64,000 nt of DNA from Clostridium aquiflavi. Its GTDB lineage: Bacteria; Bacillota; Clostridia; Clostridiales; Clostridiaceae. The first letter of the stretch is position 1, and every line of letters starts with the position of its first letter. The position numbers and the translations under genes were made by a program. The notes under the pieces are model-generated. The model was not told where the DNA came from, ran no database searches, and saw only the letters and a program-made list of their open reading frames with translations. Location: contig NZ_JAVJAN010000014.1 of the NCBI RefSeq assembly GCF_031344075.1, positions 22,166 to 86,165 of the forward strand, read 5' to 3'. Shown here one piece after another: positions 59,413-64,000 of the stretch.

Positions 59413-60888
59413 TTAAGTACCACAATAAGTCTTATATGCACAACTTGTTGATTTTGGTAATGTAGAATAATATTCATTGATATTTGAATAATCATAAGGA
59501 TTTTTAAGAACATCTACAAGACGTTGCATAACACCATAATCATTATATTTAACTGCTGCATCTAAGGCCTCTTCTACTCTATTATTACGTGGTATCACTG
59601 TTGGATTATTTTGTTCCATTAGATTCTTTAATTCTTCACTTGATTCATCTTGCCTTGTTAATCTTTCTTGCCATAATTCATACCACATCTTAAATTCTTC
59701 ACTTTTAAACATATCTATATCATTTAGATTTCCTAATGTTAAATTACGAAAAGTGTTTGTATAATCTGCCTTAAATCTTTTCATCATAGTTAAAAGAGAT
59801 TGTATTAACTTTTTATCTTCTTCTTCTTCATTAAATATTCCAAGCTTTGCTCTCATTCCCGCGTACCAATATTTATTATATAAATCACTATACTTAGATA
59901 TTGAATTTTCAGCCATCTTGGTCGCCCTTTCTAAATCTTCGTCTAATAATGGTAACAATGTTTCTGCAAATCTAGCTAAGTTCCAAGCTCCTATTTTAGG
60001 TTGATTCCCATAAGCATACCTCCCATTAATGTCAATAGAGCTAAATACAGTATTAGGGTCATAGACATCCATAAATGCACAAGGACCATAATCAATCGTT
60101 TCTCCTGCAATAGATATGTTATCAGTATTCATAACTCCATGAATAAATCCCACTAACTGCCATTTTGAAATAAGCTTCGCTTGACTCTTTATAACTTCAT
60201 TAAGTAAATATAAATAAGGATTACATTCATATTCTGCCTTTTTGAAATGTCTATTTAAAGTGTAATCAGCTAATGCTTTAAGTTCTTCAAATGTTCCCCA
60301 ATTTGCAGCAAATTGAAATGTACCAACGCGTATATGACTTTTTGCTATACGTGTTAAAATTGCTCCTGGTAAAATTTGTTCTCTTATTACATCTTCCCCT
60401 GTTGAAACTACTGCTAAACTACGAGTTGTCGGAATTCCTAACCCATACATGCCCTCACTTATTATGTATTCTCTAAGCATTGGCCCTAAAGTGGCTTTTC
60501 CATCTCCACCTCTTGAATATGGCGTTCTACCTGTGCCTTTAAGTTGAATATCAAATCTTTCTCCATTTTTTGATATAAATTCACCTAAAAGAACGGCTCT
60601 ACCATCCCCTAACATTGTAAAATGTCCAAATTGATGACCTGCATAAGCTTGTGCAATTGGAACTGTACCTTCTAAAATTTTATTTCCAGCAAAAAAATCT
60701 ACTCCATCATCACTTTGCAAAAACTCTTCATTTAACCCTAGATTCTTTGCTAGTGATCTATTAAATGCTACTAGCTTCGTACTTGGTACTTCGCTTGGAT
60801 TTTGTTTTGAAAATAGTTTTTTAGGAAGTTTAATATACGTATTTTCTAAATTCAAATGAGCATTAGTAATTACTTTTTTATTATTCAT
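59413..60888 (-). CDS. selO: Protein adenylyltransferase SelO (YdiU)
   Basis: A 491-residue pseudokinase-fold enzyme that transfers AMP from ATP to protein hydroxyls. Signatures: IAQAYAGHQFGHFTMLGDGRA (core GHQFGHFTMLGDGRA, ~83), DIQLKGTGRTPYSRGGDGKA (~113-132), GPMLREYIISE, HGVMNTDNISIAGETIDYGP (~250, catalytic Asn/Asp and DYG) and NQPKIGAWNLARFAE (~300). The C-terminus is SCAYKTYCGT: Cys occupies the place where animal SelO has selenocysteine. The length is normal for bacterial YdiU. Known targets in other bacteria are redox and metabolic enzymes. Monocistronic. Confidence 0.92.
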   Translation of the reverse strand: MNNKKVITNAHLNLENTYIKLPKKLFSKQNPSEVPSTKLVAFNRSLAKNLGLNEEFLQSDDGVDFFAGNKILEGTVPIAQAYAGHQFGHFTMLGDGRAVLLGEFISKNGERFDIQLKGTGRTPYSRGGDGKATLGPMLREYIISEGMYGLGIPTTRSLAVVSTGEDVIREQILPGAILTRIAKSHIRVGTFQFAANWGTFEELKALADYTLNRHFKKAEYECNPYLYLLNEVIKSQAKLISKWQLVGFIHGVMNTDNISIAGETIDYGPCAFMDVYDPNTVFSSIDINGRYAYGNQPKIGAWNLARFAETLLPLLDEDLERATKMAENSISKYSDLYNKYWYAGMRAKLGIFNEEEEDKKLIQSLLTMMKRFKADYTNTFRNLTLGNLNDIDMFKSEEFKMWYELWQERLTRQDESSEELKNLMEQNNPTVIPRNNRVEEALDAAVKYNDYGVMQRLVDVLKNPYDYSNINEYYSTLPKSTSCAYKTYCGT

Positions 60889-61296
60889 TTTATCTCCTTT
60901 AATATTTACATTTGTAATAAAACACTAAATATTCTTACAATTACATATTTATAGCTAAATTATAAAAATAGCTATAGTTTACTTCATTAGTTTATACATA
61001 AATTTTTTTCTTATTAATCTTTATTGCTATAATTTACACTATTATTTCATCAATAATATTAACTTGTTTATATATTCTATATATATTTATAATGAGCAAT
61101 TTTTCTTCATAAGCAGATGCTTCATAGAATTTATAATAAAAGCTTCACTTAAGCTCTTAAATAATTTGTCTTGTTCTCAATTAGTTTTATCATAAACCAA
61201 AGAAAAGCCCTTAATTCAAGGGGCTTTCCATTGTATCACGCATTCTATTATCATTTAACGAATAAGGAGTATCCTACTCCCTGATTGAATATATAT
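60889..61296. other. Intergenic region between selO and the TA pair
   Basis: A gap of 408 bases. It contains the terminator at 61204-61227 and a short hairpin GGAGTAGGATACTCC (minus strand, ~61266-61280). Nothing else is recognisable. Confidence 0.5.
61204..61227 (-). terminator. Terminator after the HepT gene
   Basis: On the minus strand AAAGCCC (61227-61221) and GGGCTTT (61210-61204) form a stem followed by TCTTT, 70 bases past the hepT stop. Confidence 0.65.
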
Positions 61297-61692
61297 TTAT
61301 ATCACTTTCTCTAAATTACTCACTAATTCACCAATTGCTCCAACATAGCAATTAACTATTCTATTAGCAATATCGCTTACTAACTCTTCATTATAAATAT
61401 GAGATGTTTTATTTCTATCTTCTAATAAGTTAATCCATACTTGATCATCTGAAATTAGATTATTAACATATGCTTTTTTATAAATGTTTCTAGGAAATGA
61501 ATTTTCTAATGTCACCCCTGAATAAGTTAAAAATTCTTTTAGTGTTTTATGTGTCAATTCATAAGTAAATTCAAACCTTTGTATTAAACTATCTCTTATG
61601 ATTTCATCTTTACCATCATATAATTTACTTACTTCCATTAATTTATTATATGCTTTTTTTAAATTCATATATTTAAAATCTATGTTTCTCAT
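61297..61692 (-). CDS. hepT: HEPN toxin HepT (HI0074 family)
   Basis: About 131 residues, helical, of the HI0074/HEPN family. The C-terminal motif RNKTSHIY fits RX4HXY exactly, the RNase motif of HepT in which the Tyr is AMPylated by the MntA partner. QRFEFTYELTHKTLKEFL (~45) is typical of the family. The start at 61692 (MRNIDFKYMN) lies inside the end of the antitoxin gene with GGTG before it, giving a 20-base overlap and coupled translation. Probable ribonuclease toxin, silenced by MntA. Confidence 0.87.
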   Translation of the reverse strand: MRNIDFKYMNLKKAYNKLMEVSKLYDGKDEIIRDSLIQRFEFTYELTHKTLKEFLTYSGVTLENSFPRNIYKKAYVNNLISDDQVWINLLEDRNKTSHIYNEELVSDIANRIVNCYVGAIGELVSNLEKVI

Positions 61693-61969
61693 ATATAGTG
61701 ACACCATCCTTATTAATCTGCTCTTTAAAAAATTCATCCTTTATATTTTTCATATCAGAAAAATCAAATTCTAGTAATGTTCTAGTATTTAATTCAATAT
61801 CCTCGATATATTCTCCTAAATCCTTATCTGAGTATATAGCTAAATCTATATCACTTTTTAAAATATTATCTTCTCTAGCCCTTGATCCAAAAAGAACTAC
61901 CTTATTTATATAATCATATTTTTTACTTATATTTATTATTTCTTCTAATATATTTTTATCTAAATTCAA
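61673..61969 (-). CDS. mntA: MNT-type nucleotidyltransferase antitoxin MntA
   Basis: About 98 residues, minimal nucleotidyltransferase fold. VVLFGSRAREDNILKSDIDLAIY has the GSX10DXD motif exactly (GS, ten residues, DID), so it should be catalytically able to AMPylate HepT. The start is taken as TTG 61969, five to six bases after AAAGGTG; the GTG at 61978 is part of that ribosome site. It precedes and overlaps hepT, the standard order of this type of toxin-antitoxin pair. Confidence 0.87.
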   Translation of the reverse strand: MNLDKNILEEIINISKKYDYINKVVLFGSRAREDNILKSDIDLAIYSDKDLGEYIEDIELNTRTLLEFDFSDMKNIKDEFFKEQINKDGVTIYEKHRF

Positions 61970-62084
61970 ATTAATCACCTTTGATTTTTTTAATATAATT
62001 ATAACATAAGCAAATTATAAATATACTTATTATTTTATTTCAAGAATTATAGAAGATATAATTATTTTTAAATAAATTATAAAT

Positions 62085-63530
62085 CTATTCATCTTTTGCT
62101 TTAAATAAAAACCTATCTTTAATTCCATCAACAGCTAAGATAATAAATAACCAACTTATTATATATCCATACCTGTTTTGATTTTCAGTAATTAGATACG
62201 CAGCTATATATCCTAGAAATATTAGGTAAAATAAATTTAATTTTGAGTTTGAATCCATAACACTTCTCTTCTTCAATCCTAAAAAAATAAAAATCAATAT
62301 TATAATATAAAATATTTGAAAAGGTGCTGAACCAAAAATTCCTATCTTAAATATTATTTTTTCTTTTGGAACATCTTTTTGAGTCCAAAGAGATCCTGCA
62401 AAATCTCCTATACACCATTGTGCTCCTAATTTTCCCAAATAAAAAATCAACACTTTAATAGTAGGCGCAGTTGTAAACCTATAATGTATTACTTCTTTAC
62501 ATTTTAGTTTGAGTTCATCATAGTTATTTATATTTTCTTCTACTAATTTTGCATCTTCAACGTTCCACATACCTAAGCTGTTAAAATTAGTTCCTTTTAA
62601 TACATTTGTTATTTTAGGTTCGCTTCCTCTCCATAATGGATTTTCTGTAATATTTACCTTTTGAAGAATGCTACTAACTAAAACTATAATTAAAAAATAT
62701 GGAACAATAACAAAGACTATATTTATTAACTTTTTAAATATTCTATCTTTATAATAAATTAAAATATATAAAGTATATGCAATTAAAATTATAATAGCAA
62801 CCATTCTAAATAAATTTCCGAAAGCTAAACATATGCTACTTAGACAAAATAATCGAAATTTATATTTATCAGATTCAATACCTCTTAAAAATAAGTAGAT
62901 ACTTAATAAATAAAAAGGCATTGCTAAATTTTCACTACAAAATACTGAAGTATAAGTTATAAAAGGTGGAAATACACTTGCTATTAATAATGATAATAAT
63001 GCTTTTTCTTTGCTTTTAAACAATTCTAGTGTTATTAAATATACAATTAACACTACTATTGTCCCTAAAAACAAGCTTATCATCTTCATAATTAACAAAT
63101 TACTTGCTGGAGATAAATATTGTATTGCTGCCATATATAAAACATGTATAGTTAAATGTGGAAACCTTCCTATATAGCCTATTCCTTTAAAACAACTTAA
63201 ATCTCCTGATATAAAATTTTTACCACATTCATACATGACTTTAAAATCAGAATTTGGTGTATTATCTGCATTTAAAATCCACAAAATTTTGATAAAAATT
63301 GATATCAATATTAATGCAAATATTTTTTGTTTATAGCTAATGTTAGAATTTATTATTTTATATCCAAATAACAATGAAATTATTATAGCTAATGCAAATA
63401 CTATTGTTCCAATATTGCTATCTATAAGTATAGGAAATAAAATACAAATGCTCGCTATAATTATAATTGATAATATAATTTTTAGCATTGTATTCATAAC
63501 CTTAGTAAATAAGTTATCTAATTTATTCAT
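62085..63530 (-). CDS. GT39/ArnT-like membrane glycosyltransferase
   Basis: A 481-residue integral membrane protein with about 11-12 helices. The first outer loop has LNADNTPNSDFKVMYECGKNF (core NTPNSDF, ~80), the place of the catalytic acidic residue in GT-C enzymes of the PMT/ArnT type. Such enzymes move a sugar from a polyprenyl-phosphate donor to a lipid, glycan or protein on the outer face. The long external domain near 300-380 (NPLWRGSEPKITNVLKGTNF) is usual for the class. The start is MNKLDN at 63530, with GGAGT close before it; the longer frame has no ribosome site. Acceptor unknown. Confidence 0.78.
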   Translation of the reverse strand: MNKLDNLFTKVMNTMLKIILSIIIIASICILFPILIDSNIGTIVFALAIIISLLFGYKIINSNISYKQKIFALILISIFIKILWILNADNTPNSDFKVMYECGKNFISGDLSCFKGIGYIGRFPHLTIHVLYMAAIQYLSPASNLLIMKMISLFLGTIVVLIVYLITLELFKSKEKALLSLLIASVFPPFITYTSVFCSENLAMPFYLLSIYLFLRGIESDKYKFRLFCLSSICLAFGNLFRMVAIIILIAYTLYILIYYKDRIFKKLINIVFVIVPYFLIIVLVSSILQKVNITENPLWRGSEPKITNVLKGTNFNSLGMWNVEDAKLVEENINNYDELKLKCKEVIHYRFTTAPTIKVLIFYLGKLGAQWCIGDFAGSLWTQKDVPKEKIIFKIGIFGSAPFQIFYIIILIFIFLGLKKRSVMDSNSKLNLFYLIFLGYIAAYLITENQNRYGYIISWLFIILAVDGIKDRFLFKAKDE

Positions 63531-63779
63531 TTTTACTCCTTTAACTTTCAAACATATAAAATTTATCAAACAATTCAAGATTAAGTGCTTGTCTAGATTT
63601 TACCTTCTACTAAACAAGGATTTTTCTTTATAAGTTTACCATTTATGTTTTTATATGTCTATTTATCTATATTTAATTATATTTCATATAATTAAAAGAA
63701 GTTACCTTTGAAAAAGTCAAAAATCTTTTTTCAAGGGTAACTTCCATTAATAAAAGTTTCTTCAATAATTTAAAAATTA
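63531..63779. other. Region upstream of the glycosyltransferase
   Basis: A gap of 249 bases. It contains only the hairpin at 63698-63744 that I can recognise. Confidence 0.5.
63698..63744. terminator. Terminator-like hairpin
   Basis: GAAGTTACC (63698-63706) pairs with GGTAACTTC (63736-63744). The inner parts TTTGAAAAAG and CTTTTTTCAAG extend the stem with small mismatches. It separates the glycosyltransferase from the IS-like end. Confidence 0.6.
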
Positions 63780-64000
63780 GGCTATGTTTTAAATGTGTGT
63801 TGATATATGCAATAGGTAAAGTGGCATTGTAATTGGACTTTGAGAATTGTTAAGTGAGAATCTAAATTTTACATTTAGCTTTTCAAACTTACTCAGCGAA
63901 GTCGAGTTTCCTTTTAATATTGTCATATTTATTGCTTGTCTCAATTTTATATTGGGAGCAAGCTAAAATGGGACTATACTCATTTTAGCATTCCTAAGTT
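63780..64000. mobile_element. End of an insertion-sequence-like element (continues beyond window)
   Basis: From 63780 the sequence GGCTATGTTTTAAATGTGTG and the next ~30 bases repeat the minus strand of the 79-bp palindrome at 15716-15794. A short frame at the right edge is too small to judge. It is probably the terminal inverted repeat and border of an IS whose transposase lies outside. Confidence 0.5.

Noticed and set aside
63830..63990. Short open frame on the minus strand at the right edge
   Set aside because: About 50 codons with no ribosome site and biased composition; likely IS border sequence, not a gene.
1..64000. CRISPR array, rRNA and tRNA genes
   Set aside because: No regularly spaced direct repeats and no conserved rRNA or tRNA arms were seen on either strand.

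Overview
The window is AT-rich DNA from a spore-forming low-GC Firmicute, most likely Clostridium sensu stricto. The evidence is AGGAGG-type ribosome sites, A/T-biased codons, a spoVA operon, Csp-type subtilisin proteases, enoate-reductase-type flavoenzymes and HypA/HypB nickel chaperones. I cannot name the species. No rRNA, tRNA or CRISPR array was seen.

Layout. 1-6.3 kb: M20 amidohydrolase (cut by the window edge), UPF0158 protein, HAD phosphatase, a short DXS divergent from a MerR regulator, and a YjeM permease. 6.5-8.5 kb: lysine riboswitch and lysP. 8.7-15.7 kb: a probable nickel ABC importer, hypA, a large Fe-S flavoprotein and hypB. 16-22 kb: two purine permeases (the second behind a guanine-class riboswitch), a methyltransferase, yjdF behind a yjdF-type RNA, and an MBL-fold hydrolase. 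22.3-31.7 kb: an orphan gene, then a five-gene SWIM / helical-repeat / MoxR / DUF5682 / VWA operon related to Escherichia coli yehQ-L-M-P. 32-38 kb: a J-domain-like membrane protein fused onto the ruins of a cyuA-type gene, an enoate-reductase-like enzyme with a TetR regulator, and an orphan sugar-binding protein. 38.1-42.8 kb: a spoVA2mob-like sporulation operon (DUF421, DUF4363, DUF1657, spoVAC-D-E). 43-55 kb: dus, then three consecutive Csp-like protease genes with three, two and one S8 domains in map order (one, two, three in transcription order). 55.6-64 kb: DUF364 and a molybdate/tungstate importer, selO, a HepT/MntA toxin-antitoxin pair, a GT39-like glycosyltransferase, and the end of an insertion-sequence-like element.

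The points most worth a second look are these. (1) The three Csp-like genes form a 1-2-3 domain series, and each appears to start at AUA, six bases after a strong purine-rich ribosome site, with no in-frame ATG, GTG or TTG nearby. (2) The yeh-like MoxR/VWA operon has no known function. (3) The spoVA2mob-like operon contains a DUF421-DUF1657 fusion that ties the two families together. (4) The MerR/dxs intergenic region holds two matching dyads inside 19-bp promoter spacers. (5) A family of nested palindromes sits at the 3' ends of genes. (6) The terminator of the purine riboswitch has a near-copy behind the neighbouring gene.

Start codons were re-chosen where a ribosome site clearly favoured a codon other than the longest reading frame. 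All functional names come from motif recognition by eye; no database search was possible.
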